DNA from: an uncultured Chloroflexaceae bacterium | GTDB lineage: Bacteria > Chloroflexota > Chloroflexia > Chloroflexales > Chloroflexaceae | Length of the DNA stretch: 9,395 nucleotides | Direction of reading: 5' to 3' | Assembly: GCA_937141995.1 (NCBI GenBank) | Contig: CAKZQX010000281.1 | Coordinates: forward strand, 1 to 9,395 | Shown: piece after piece, positions 1 to 7,923 of the stretch | How the letters are laid out: every line of letters begins with the position of its first letter | Position numbering within the stretch: the first letter of the stretch is position 1 | Notes under the pieces: model-generated | The model's database searches: none | What the model saw: only the letters and a program-made list of their open reading frames with translations | What the model was told of the DNA's origin: nothing | Made by a program: the position numbers and the translations under genes

Positions 1-1356
1 GTTAATGATGGCTGTGTGCCGACGCGGGTGCTGGCGAAGGCTGCGCGACTGGTGAGCGATGCCACCCAGTTCCCCGACTATGGTATCTCGCCGGCACAGC
101 CAGAGGTGGATTTTCGCCGGTTGTTGGAGCGGACGCAGGAGATTGTGCAGCATGTGCAGCAGAAGAAACAGTTGCACGAGAACCTGCAACAGGCCGGCGT
201 GCAGCTCTTTACCGGGGTCGGCAATGCGCGCTTTGTCGATGAGCATACGATTGCGCTGACCGACGGCACCCGGCTCCAGGCCGAGAAGTTTATCATCTGT
301 GCGGGGGGCCATGCGCGGCGGCTGCCCTTCCCCGGCAGCGAGCATGCCCTGACCTATAACGATATCTGGGCGCTCGAAAAACTGCCGCAGTCGGCGGTGG
401 TGGTGGGCGGAGCAGCGACCGGCTGCCAGTTGGCCTCGATCCTGGCGGCATTCGGCACCCGGGTGACGCTGCTGGATGTGGCACATTCCCTACTGCCGAG
501 CGCCGATCCCATGATCGCCGACGAGATTATGACTTCTTTCCGGGGGCGCGGCATCGAGGTCATCACCGGGATCAGCGGGATCGAGCGCATTGAGCGCGAA
601 GAGACGCAGTTGCACTGTTACTACCGCCGCAATGGTGCCGGCGTGGAACTGCCCACCGAGATGGTAATCCTGGCGACCGGCTGGCCGGGCAATGCGGCGG
701 CGCTCCATGTCGAGGCCGCGCAGGTGCGGACCGAGCGGGGCTACGTTGTCGTTGACGACTATTTGCAGACCTCAGTGCCGCATATCTTTGCCGCCGGCGA
801 TATCACCGGGCGCATGATGCTGGTGCAGAGCGCCGATCACCAGGGGCGCATCGCGGCGGAGAATGCCATCCTGGGCATTGACCGCACCTTCGCCGGCACG
901 CTGATTCCCTACGGCGGCTTCACCGATCCCGAATATGCCGGGGTCGGGTTGACCGAGCCCCAGGCCTGCGCACAGACCGACTGCGTGGTTGCGGTGGTGA
1001 GCTATGCCGACCTGGACCGCGCGGTGATTGACCAGCGTACGACAGGTAGCCTCAAGCTGATTGTGTCGCGCGAGTCGCGGCGCATCCTGGGGGCGCATGT
1101 TGCCGGCGAGCAGGCGCTGGAGGTAGTACAGATCGTGGCGGCCGGCATGGCCTCGGGGGCGCGGGTGGAACAACTGGCGAACCTGCGCCTGGCCTACCCG
1201 ACCTTTGCGGCGATTGTCGAGGTCGCTGCCCGGCGACTGGTGCGCGAACTGGGCGTGGTGCCGCTGGCCCCACACTGGCGCGATCTCCGCCAGTTGCGCG
1301 TCGCCGAGTGGGAGCGCAGCCTGGTGCAGGAGCGCCCGAATATGCTGTTGATTTGA
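1..1356 (+). CDS. FAD/NAD(P)-dependent pyridine nucleotide-disulfide oxidoreductase, 5'-truncated by window edge
   Basis: This is a flavoprotein of the lipoamide dehydrogenase / mercuric reductase superfamily, expected to be a cytoplasmic dimer passing electrons between NAD(P)H, FAD and a redox disulfide. The frame is open from base 1 and begins VNDGCVPTRVLAKAARL. This matches the family's CxxxxC active-site helix, with the second Cys at bases 13-15 and the first just outside the window, so the GTG at base 16 is not the start and roughly 40 residues are missing. Then come the NAD(P)-binding strand-turn VVVGGAATG (about bases 394-420), an ATGWPGN loop, the second FAD motif IFAAGD (bases 784-801) and the C-terminal dimerisation domain ending at TGA 1354-1356. 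The family's HPTxxE catalytic motif reads YPTFAAIVE here (Tyr codon 1195-1197), so the usual catalytic His is replaced. There is no C-terminal Cys pair, which argues against a classical mercuric reductase. The substrate is unknown. Confidence 0.92.
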   Translation, partial: VNDGCVPTRVLAKAARLVSDATQFPDYGISPAQPEVDFRRLLERTQEIVQHVQQKKQLHENLQQAGVQLFTGVGNARFVDEHTIALTDGTRLQAEKFIICAGGHARRLPFPGSEHALTYNDIWALEKLPQSAVVVGGAATGCQLASILAAFGTRVTLLDVAHSLLPSADPMIADEIMTSFRGRGIEVITGISGIERIEREETQLHCYYRRNGAGVELPTEMVILATGWPGNAAALHVEAAQVRTERGYVVVDDYLQTSVPHIFAAGDITGRMMLVQSADHQGRIAAENAILGIDRTFAGTLIPYGGFTDPEYAGVGLTEPQACAQTDCVVAVVSYADLDRAVIDQRTTGSLKLIVSRESRRILGAHVAGEQALEVVQIVAAGMASGARVEQLANLRLAYPTFAAIVEVAARRLVRELGVVPLAPHWRDLRQLRVAEWERSLVQERPNMLLI

Positions 1357-1363
1357 GCGGGTT

Positions 1364-1419
1364 GCAGGTTGGCAGGTTAGCAGGTTGGCACGTTTGTACG
1401 TTGGCACGTTGGCAGGTTG
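1364..1419. repeat. Tandem array of seven 8-bp units
   Basis: Seven consecutive octamers follow the stop of the oxidoreductase by 7 bp: GCAGGTTG, GCAGGTTA, GCAGGTTG, GCACGTTT, GTACGTTG, GCACGTTG, GCAGGTTG. The phase is perfect and the variation is limited to a few positions (G/C at position 4, C/T at position 2, last base). It lies in the gap between two convergent genes. A slipped-strand origin is likely; no coding or regulatory role is evident. Confidence 0.9.
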
Positions 1420-1468
1420 CGGCGTCCCGGCATCATTTGGTCCGGTCGGCGAGTTTTTGCAACCTGCC
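1411..1468. repeat. 10-bp perfect inverted repeat between convergent genes
   Basis: GGCAGGTTGC (1411-1420), the last unit of the octamer array plus flanks, is perfectly complementary to GCAACCTGCC (1459-1468) across a 38-nt loop. No T-tract follows on the plus strand (it reads TTCCGCATTTC), so a classical intrinsic terminator is not supported. It could form a stem at the 3' end of either convergent transcript, or be an inverted remnant of the octamer array. Confidence 0.6.
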
Positions 1469-1529
1469 TTCCGCATTTCAGACATGAAAACGTAGATGAA
1501 TTACATCGGTATTCCTATGAACAGCAACA

Positions 1530-1919
1530 TCATTCACGGATGCGATACATGGATAAGGTATATTGCGTTCCTGTTAAGGATGAATGTAAGATCTGGTTGT
1601 CGGATCGAAATGCGATATCTTCAAGATGCTGGTTTGATAAGAAACTTCCTTCAATATGTAGAAGTTTACCCGTTTTGATCTGCTCAGATAGCCGTTGAGC
1701 CAGATACTGCGTGAGACTATCGTGCTGTCCGGTTCCGGCACCGCCTAGCGGCTTACCAATCGCTGTAACCACAGCGGGGTGGCGTCGGGCAAACTCGATC
1801 GCAATCTGATAGGCCGTAAGAAAGGGACGTGTGAAATGATGTGTTGTCAGGTAGTCCGGTACCTCATTGAGAATAGCCGTAACTTTGTCGGCAATGCCAT
1901 AGGTTTCCCAGAGACGCAT
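1530..1919 (-). CDS. Hypothetical protein, 129 aa, unrecognised family
   Basis: A complete small gene starts with ATG (complement of 1917-1919). It is preceded by a good Shine-Dalgarno AGGAG (complement of 1926-1930) seven bases upstream and ends at TGA (complement of 1530-1532). The protein is soluble-looking and mixed alpha/beta, with no signal peptide, membrane segment or Cys motif. Notable stretches are an N-terminal helix (MRLWETYGIADKV), PDYLTTHHFTRPFLTAYQIA, a Gly/Lys turn GKPLGGAGTGQHDS, and a C-terminal LTGTQYTLSMYRIRE. The clean SD, the protein-like composition and the absence of a competing frame support a real gene. The DNA is visibly more AT-rich than its neighbours, especially over the 3' half (about 40% GC in 1561-1620), which could mean transfer or relaxed constraint. 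TATACA (complement of 1941-1946) is a possible -10 box without a convincing -35. I do not recognise the family and assign no function. Confidence 0.78.
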   Translation of the reverse strand: MRLWETYGIADKVTAILNEVPDYLTTHHFTRPFLTAYQIAIEFARRHPAVVTAIGKPLGGAGTGQHDSLTQYLAQRLSEQIKTGKLLHIEGSFLSNQHLEDIAFRSDNQILHSSLTGTQYTLSMYRIRE

Positions 1920-1969
1920 AACTTTCTCCTGGTATGATAATGTATAACGGATGTGCCACTTCCTGCATT

Positions 1970-1993
1970 CGGCGGCTTGTAGCCGCCGTTTTT
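1970..1993 (+). terminator. Hairpin plus T5, terminator-like on the plus strand
   Basis: CGGCGGCT (1970-1977) pairs perfectly with AGCCGCCG (1981-1988) around loop TGT and is followed at once by TTTTT (1989-1993). This is the shape of a Rho-independent terminator reading rightwards. Its position is odd: the nearest plus-strand gene ends over 600 bp upstream, and the hairpin lies in the 5' region of the minus-strand gene starting at 1919. It could stop read-through transcription antisense to the small gene, or be a dispersed hairpin rather than a working terminator. Confidence 0.5.
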
Positions 1994-2045
1994 ATGCGTT
2001 GTGTTCAGAACCGTGCAGAACGCTTCGTCACACCCACCCGGCCAA

Positions 2046-2059
2046 TGCTGCGCCCCTAC
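2046..2059. repeat. 14-bp dispersed repeat, copy 1
   Basis: TGCTGCGCCCCTAC occurs here and again, identically, at 2929-2942. Both copies lie just beyond the stop codon of a minus-strand gene (the GNAT gene stops at 2087 and the GIDE-like gene at 2943). On the minus strand the sequence begins GTAGGGGCGCAGCA. The shared post-stop position suggests a 3'-flank repeat family or a 3' processing/termination role, but two copies prove little. Confidence 0.6.
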
Positions 2060-2086
2060 CTCTGTGGGCATTATAGGCAGGGGAGG

Positions 2087-2551
2087 TCAACCCGGCGGCG
2101 CGAGAGAACGGGTCAGATAGACCGGCTGCTCTGCCTCCGGTACAAAGCCACAGGCGCGGTAAAACTGCACCGCCTCCGGATTATCCGCCAGCACCCAGAC
2201 TTCCCGCACATTGTGGGCCTGCATCCAGTGCTCCATTGCCGCAATCAGCGCCCGCCCGACGCCGCGTCTGCGCCACCGCGTATGCACGCCGATATCGTAC
2301 AGCAGCACCTGAGCAGCCTCGCTGGTCGCCATCGGGAGCAAAAAGCAGTCCAGGGAGCCGACGAGCGTGGTATCTTCAAAGGCGGCCCAGCAGAGCACCG
2401 CCGGGTTTGCCAGGTAGCGTTGCGCTTCGTCCGGGGTGGGGATGTCCTGCGCGGTTCCCCGCCCGGCGAGATCAAAGTCGGCATCTGCCGCCGCCAGTTG
2501 GGCGAGCATTGCCTCATCGCCGGGACCGAGCCGGCGTACGGATAGGGCCAT
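2087..2551 (-). CDS. GNAT-family N-acetyltransferase, AAC(3)-I-like
   Basis: The product transfers acetyl from acetyl-CoA to an amine, presumably in the cytoplasm. The 154-aa sequence shows the GNAT fold in order: beta-1 (SVRRLGPGD), a helical substrate region with a YLANP turn, strands WAAFEDTTLVGSL, motif A LLYDIGVHTRWRRRGVGRAL (acetyl-CoA pyrophosphate loop RRRGVGRA, residues 94-101), motif B with VLADNPEAVQFY, and ACGF near residue 135. The order and spacing (RLGP, YD, RRRGVG, AD..AV..Y) resemble aminoglycoside 3-N-acetyltransferase type I, but many GNATs of unknown substrate share this, so resistance should not be assumed. I chose the ATG at complement 2549-2551 because GGAG (complement 2558-2561) sits 6 nt upstream; the ATG four codons earlier has no SD. 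The stop is TGA at 2087-2089. The upstream region is filled by a palindromic element beginning 27 bp away. Confidence 0.87.
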   Translation of the reverse strand: MALSVRRLGPGDEAMLAQLAAADADFDLAGRGTAQDIPTPDEAQRYLANPAVLCWAAFEDTTLVGSLDCFLLPMATSEAAQVLLYDIGVHTRWRRRGVGRALIAAMEHWMQAHNVREVWVLADNPEAVQFYRACGFVPEAEQPVYLTRSLAPPG

Positions 2552-2557
2552 AGGTAT

Positions 2558-2561
2558 CTCC
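2558..2561 (-). promoter_or_regulatory. Shine-Dalgarno GGAG deciding the GNAT start
   Basis: On the minus strand GGAG lies 6 nt before the ATG at 2551 and overlaps an earlier in-frame ATG (2561-2563). That earlier ATG is preceded only by an A-rich stretch without purine-rich complementarity to 16S rRNA. This favours the shorter 154-aa product over the 158-aa alternative. Confidence 0.65.
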
Positions 2562-2578
2562 ATGGATTTTTCTAATGA

Positions 2579-2859
2579 ACAGGAGTTACGCGGTTACCAT
2601 GCAAACCGGACGTTCCACCCGATGGAACCCCGATGCGCCTGCGGCAGCGGCGTTATCCCCCGCCACATGCGGGATCACCTGATATATAGGAAGAACAGAC
2701 AAACACAGAACAAAGAACAAACTGGTTGTTCGATACCAGCGCGCCAGAGACGGTTTGTTCTGTGGTTCTTTGTTCTGTGTTCTCTCTATGTCAGCAGTGG
2801 TCGTTTCGCGGTGTTCGTTCATGTCGCGGCGTTCGTGATCCAAACGCCCACCGCGTAAC
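2579..2859. mobile_element. Diverged palindromic MITE/REP-like element (copy 2)
   Basis: This element fills the gap between the GIDE-like and GNAT genes. Its left end ACAGGAGTTACGCGGT (2579-2594) is identical over 16 bp to the left end of the element at 3644. An inner motif CGCCTGCGGCA recurs at almost the same offset (56 versus 57 bp), embedded in a longer match (CCCGATGCGCCTGCGGCA against CCCGATTCGCCTGCGGCA). The right end AACGCCCACCGCGTAAC (2843-2859) contains ACCGCGTAAC, the exact inverse of the left GTTACGCGGT, and resembles the right end of the other element. The length is about 281 bp. Inside are three stem-loops: 2612-2628 (GTTCCA/TGGAAC), 2659-2673 (CCCGC/GCGGG) and the long repeat at 2702-2781. 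It has no coding capacity, so any mobility would depend on enzymes encoded elsewhere. Confidence 0.6.
2702..2781. repeat. 17-bp perfect inverted repeat of CAAAGAAC-type sequence
   Basis: AACACAGAACAAAGAAC (2702-2718) is perfectly complementary to 2765-2781. Next to it GAACAAAC (2715-2722) is also complementary to GTTTGTTC (2753-2760), giving an extended stem with a small asymmetry. A nested CTGGT/ACCAG stem (2722-2726 with 2735-2739) lies in the loop. The arms are purine-only on one strand apart from C residues, which makes them low-complexity. It occupies the centre of the palindromic element at 2579-2859, in the position of the perfect hairpins in the other copy. Confidence 0.8.
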
Positions 2860-2928
2860 GCGTGTAATGCAGGTAAGGGCACAGCAGAGGCCGGGCAGAT
2901 ATCCGGCAGGCATTATCTGTGAGGCCAC

Positions 2929-2942
2929 TGCTGCGCCCCTAC
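2929..2942. repeat. 14-bp dispersed repeat, copy 2
   Basis: Identical to TGCTGCGCCCCTAC at 2046-2059. This copy directly abuts the stop codon of the GIDE-like gene (TGA, complement of 2943-2945), so it is the first transcribed sequence after that gene. Confidence 0.6.
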
Positions 2943-3617
2943 TCAGCGCCTGAGCAGCAACCGCCCCCACACCCCCAGCAGAATCGCGCTGACCAGCCCC
3001 AGTGCGCCGCCGATCCAGGGCAGAATCGCTGCGTCGCTCCGTTTCTCGGCGATATAGTCAGCCCGACTGCCACCGTAGAGCCGCTCGGCGTTGAGCGCGC
3101 GGCCCTCGCGCCCCTGGACAACGGTGCCGATAGCCGTCACCGGGTTGCCCGCCACAAAGCCGGTATAGCGTTTGGTGCCCTCGCCGCTGATCCCGTTCCA
3201 CCACAGGGCGGTATCTTCCTGCCAGGTCACGGGAGCCCGTTCCAGCCGGTAGTCGGCATTCTCAATCTGCACCCGGCCATCCGCCAGTTCAACCAGCAGC
3301 GGCGGCGTCACCCGCTCATCTTCATACCATGTGGGGTCGCCGTCGTCATCACTACCGCGATACTCTTCCCGCACATAGGCTACAAACGCACGCAAGCGCT
3401 GCCGGTTGCGCTCACTAATGCGTCCCTCGATCAGCGCCGCTCGTCCCGGTGGGCTATCCTCCAGCACCGTGGCCGAGAGGGGCGACAGTTGCGCGACCCG
3501 CGCGGCTTGCCGGGCTGCATCACGCCCGGCCAGGATCAACCCGCCGGCAACACACCCAAAAATCAGCGCGACGAACGGCAGGACCAGCAGGCCTGCCAGG
3601 TTGCCCCGTATGCGCAT
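2943..3617 (-). CDS. Two-TM membrane protein with GIDE-like domain
   Basis: This 224-aa membrane protein has one hydrophobic segment near each end: residues 9-30 (LLVLPFVALIFGCVAGGLIL) and about 197-222 (ILPWIGGALGLVSAILLGVW). The intervening 165 residues are soluble. The middle resembles the GIDE domain of mitochondrial MULAN and its prokaryotic relatives: ALIEGRIS at 61-68, a Tyr-Val-Arg strand, TPPLLVELADGRVQI (104-118), then KRYTGFVAGNPVTAIGTV (149-166) in the place of the family's Y-x-E-x-x-L-x-x-G-D-x-V-x-V-x-G strand. No RING or other Cys cluster follows, so ubiquitin-ligase chemistry is not implied; prokaryotic members are of unknown role. The ATG at complement 3615-3617 is preceded by GGAG (complement 3622-3625) with a short 4-nt spacer. 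Its upstream region holds the 286-bp palindromic element. The CDS is firm; the family call is a motif-level judgement. Confidence 0.82.
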   Translation of the reverse strand: MRIRGNLAGLLVLPFVALIFGCVAGGLILAGRDAARQAARVAQLSPLSATVLEDSPPGRAALIEGRISERNRQRLRAFVAYVREEYRGSDDDGDPTWYEDERVTPPLLVELADGRVQIENADYRLERAPVTWQEDTALWWNGISGEGTKRYTGFVAGNPVTAIGTVVQGREGRALNAERLYGGSRADYIAEKRSDAAILPWIGGALGLVSAILLGVWGRLLLRR

Positions 3618-3728
3618 TATGCTCCGCTTCTTTCGCTTTACTGACAGGAGTTACGCGGTGCGTGTTCAACCTGCACATTTGATAAGATGAACGTCCCGAT
3701 TCGCCTGCGGCAACATGGTACTTGTTTT

Positions 3729-3779
3729 ATCTTTTTCACGAACATGGGGTTCCTTGAGCCACATGTTCGTGAAAAAGAT
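3729..3779. repeat. Perfect 18-bp hairpin within the 286-bp element
   Basis: ATCTTTTTCACGAACATG (3729-3746) is the exact reverse complement of 3762-3779, with a 15-nt loop that has minor internal pairing (GG 3748-3749 with CC 3759-3760). The AT-rich base (CTTTTT/AAAAAG) gives T-runs only before the stem, so neither strand makes a standard intrinsic terminator. As RNA it would be very stable. Confidence 0.95.
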
Positions 3780-3795
3780 CGAGAATCCTCCTCTT

Positions 3796-3842
3796 CTTTT
3801 TCAGGAAAATCTTGCACGTTGTGCAAGATTTTCCTGAAAAAG
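3796..3842. repeat. Perfect 22-bp hairpin with 3-nt loop
   Basis: The arm 3796-3817 (starts CTTTTTCAGG, ends CTTGCAC) is perfectly complementary to 3821-3842 around loop GTT. It shares its outer 8 bp (CTTTTTCA/TGAAAAAG) with the hairpin at 3729-3779, from which it is separated by 16 bp. A 22-bp perfect cruciform with a minimal loop is normally unstable in vivo in genomes with active SbcCD, so its persistence suggests recent arrival or selection. Confidence 0.95.
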
Positions 3843-3967
3843 CCACATAACGTACCACGCTGCCGCAGGCGACATACGCCGTTATCGGAGGCAAACGACC
3901 CGGTTGAACGCGCACCGCATAAGCCCTGTTACTACGAGTGAATACCAGTTGCCCAGAGTATACCACT

Positions 3968-3996
3968 TTGCGGTTGAGTCGGCATCGTGCTAATAT
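3968..3996 (+). promoter_or_regulatory. Candidate sigma70-type promoter for the tricorn gene
   Basis: TTGCGG (3968-3973) and TAATAT (3991-3996) are separated by exactly 17 bp. They point at the tricorn gene from just outside the right end of the palindromic element. Transcription would begin near 4003 and give a leader of about 200 nt. It matches the consensus at four of six positions in each box; chance occurrence in an intergenic region cannot be excluded. The rest of 3930-4204 contains no gene. Confidence 0.4.
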
Positions 3997-4118
3997 GCTG
4001 AGGGGTCTTGCCGGCGCATGTGTCTCCTGACGAGTGTTGCGACATGCTTTTGCTATCCATAAACAGAGCAAGAACCGACAGCCGGAGATCAAGGAACAGA
4101 TCAATTATGCGATAGCGC

Positions 4119-4166
4119 TGCGCCAGGCGCACTGTGTTCTCTATTTCGTTGTGCGATGTTCTCTAT
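4119..4166. repeat. Palindrome and 22-bp-spaced direct repeats in the tricorn leader
   Basis: TGCGCCAGGCGCA (4119-4131) is a perfect 13-bp palindrome. It is followed by two exact copies of TGTTCTCTAT at 4135-4144 and 4157-4166, start to start 22 bp, i.e. two helical turns. The second copy runs into TATAGT (4164-4169), which could serve as a -10 box. The arrangement 40-70 bp upstream of the tricorn start fits an operator or activator site, but no known regulator motif is recognised. Confidence 0.4.
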
Positions 4167-4204
4167 AGTTTCTTCCTTTCTTTGCAGATCCACAGAGGTC
4201 CATA

Positions 4205-7507
<3,303 letters not shown>

Positions 7508-7539
7508 CGACGGAGGGCGTAGGGACGCGCGGCAACAGT

Positions 7540-7640
7540 ACGGTGCATTGAATGCATCCTACGGCGTGCGGCCGCTACGGCGTGCGGCCGCAGAACGGTG
7601 CATTGAATGGCACCCTACGGCGGGTATGGCGTGCGGCCGC
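7540..7640. repeat. 55-bp-period direct repeats downstream of tricorn
   Basis: ACGGTGCATTGAATG occurs exactly at 7540-7554 and 7595-7609. Between and after these, ACGGCGTGCGGCCGC occurs at 7561-7575 and 7577-7591, and a partial copy GGCGTGCGGCCGC at 7628-7640. The first ACGGTGCATTGAATG contains a perfect 13-bp palindrome TGCATTGAATGCA (7544-7556). This is non-coding repeat expansion beginning 32 bp after the tricorn stop. Confidence 0.85.
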
Positions 7641-7662
7641 CGGGCGTTCGCCACCGCCCGGC
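7639..7662. repeat. GC-rich 8-bp hairpin downstream of tricorn
   Basis: GCCGGGCG (7639-7646) pairs perfectly with CGCCCGGC (7655-7662) over an 8-nt loop. There is no T-tract after it on either strand. It may stabilise the 3' end of the tricorn mRNA; a terminator call is not supported. Confidence 0.6.
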
Positions 7663-7672
7663 CCCCAGTGTT

Positions 7673-7725
7673 GGAGTCCCGGCTTTAGCCGGTTCCGGCC
7701 GCACACTGGCTAAAGCCGGGACTCC
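7673..7725. repeat. 18-bp perfect inverted repeat, GGAGTCCCGGCTTTAGCC family
   Basis: GGAGTCCCGGCTTTAGCC (7673-7690) is the exact reverse complement of 7708-7725 around a 17-nt loop, with three more possible pairs inside. A third, slightly diverged half-copy (GGCTGAAGCCGGGACTCC) lies at 7814-7831. It is symmetric and placed between convergent genes, so it could act as a bidirectional 3' stem, although neither side has a T-run. This type of GGCTAAAGCC palindrome looks like a dispersed genomic repeat. Confidence 0.9.
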
Positions 7726-7910
7726 TGATGTAATGTCCGGATTTCATGTTCAAAGTTCATTAGTCGGTGGATGCCTGCCGGGGCTGCGGCAGACTGCCGG
7801 GAACGCCCAATCCGGCTGAAGCCGGGACTCCCGATCGCGGATGTCTGGCTTTAATGTTCAAACTTCTTGAGCCGGATGGGATGTCTGTCGGGACAGGGCA
7901 GACTGTCCCC
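7711..7910. repeat. Imperfect tandem duplication, period about 106 bp
   Basis: The stretch from 7711 (TAAAGCCGGGACTCCTGAT) to about 7795 is repeated from 7817 (TGAAGCCGGGACTCCCGAT) to about 7906. Matching landmarks in order are GCCGGGACTCC, ATGTCYGG, ATGTTCAAA, a GTCGG/GCCGG stretch and GGCAGACTG. Substitutions and small indels separate the copies, so the duplication is not recent. No open frame crosses both copies convincingly. Confidence 0.75.
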
Positions 7911-7923
7911 TGTCCCCTGTCCC
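7890..7923. repeat. CTGTCCC x3 micro-repeat with 9-bp inverted repeat, 3' of dnaE
   Basis: CTGTCCC is repeated three times in tandem at 7903-7923. GGGACAGGG (7890-7898) is complementary to CCCTGTCCC at 7908-7916, and also at 7915-7923 because of the 7-bp register. It lies just after the dnaE stop (minus strand) and could form alternative stems in the dnaE 3' UTR. No T-run follows, so a terminator is not assigned. Confidence 0.75.

Larger units (their letters stand above)
3644..3929. mobile_element. 286-bp symmetric nested-palindrome element (MITE/BIME-like), copy 1
   Basis: The element is bounded by 27-bp imperfect terminal inverted repeats: 3644-3670 and 3903-3929 match at 23 of 27 positions, with left end ACAGGAGTTACGCGGT. 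A second inner pair, 3701-3721 and 3852-3872, matches at 19 of 21. After each inner copy, going inward, exactly 9 bp follow and then CTTTTTCA, where a perfect hairpin begins (3729-3779 on the left, 3796-3842 on the right). All three levels share the same centre at 3786.5. It therefore looks like two copies of a terminus-motif-hairpin unit joined head to head. It has no plausible ORF, so it would be non-autonomous. It sits 26 bp upstream of the GIDE-like start, in the divergent region facing tricorn. Annotation as mobile is inferred from structure and from the related copy at 2579. Confidence 0.7.

Noticed and set aside
16..1356. GTG at base 16 as the start of the oxidoreductase
   Set aside because: The frame is open to base 1 and the upstream codons VNDGC belong to the redox-active CxxxxC helix, so the gene begins before the window.
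1..1356. Mercuric reductase (merA)
   Set aside because: There is no C-terminal vicinal Cys pair and no merR/merT-like neighbour in the window.
1364..1419. CRISPR array
   Set aside because: Units are 8 bp and contiguous, without spacers.
772..1485. Long minus-strand open frame of 237 codons
   Set aside because: It lies antisense to the conserved oxidoreductase and has no recognisable domain; typical of GC-rich antisense frames.
1417..1698. Plus-strand open frame of 93 codons
   Set aside because: It overlaps the octamer array and the antisense of the small gene at 1530-1919, which has the better SD and protein-like sequence.
2552..2563. Longer GNAT start at complement 2561-2563
   Set aside because: It has no SD, and the GGAG for the next ATG overlaps it; GNAT beta-1 begins right after the second Met.
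2943..3617. Ubiquitin-ligase activity of the GIDE-like protein
   Set aside because: No RING or Cys/His cluster is present; only the GIDE-like domain and two membrane segments.
2919..3644. Plus-strand open frame of 241 codons
   Set aside because: It is fully antisense to the GIDE-like membrane protein, Pro/Gln/Arg-rich, and has no SD-supported domain structure.
3687..4104. Open frames on both strands crossing the two hairpins
   Set aside because: They run through the palindromic element, the same sequence is encoded twice in mirror image, and no SD or domain is present.
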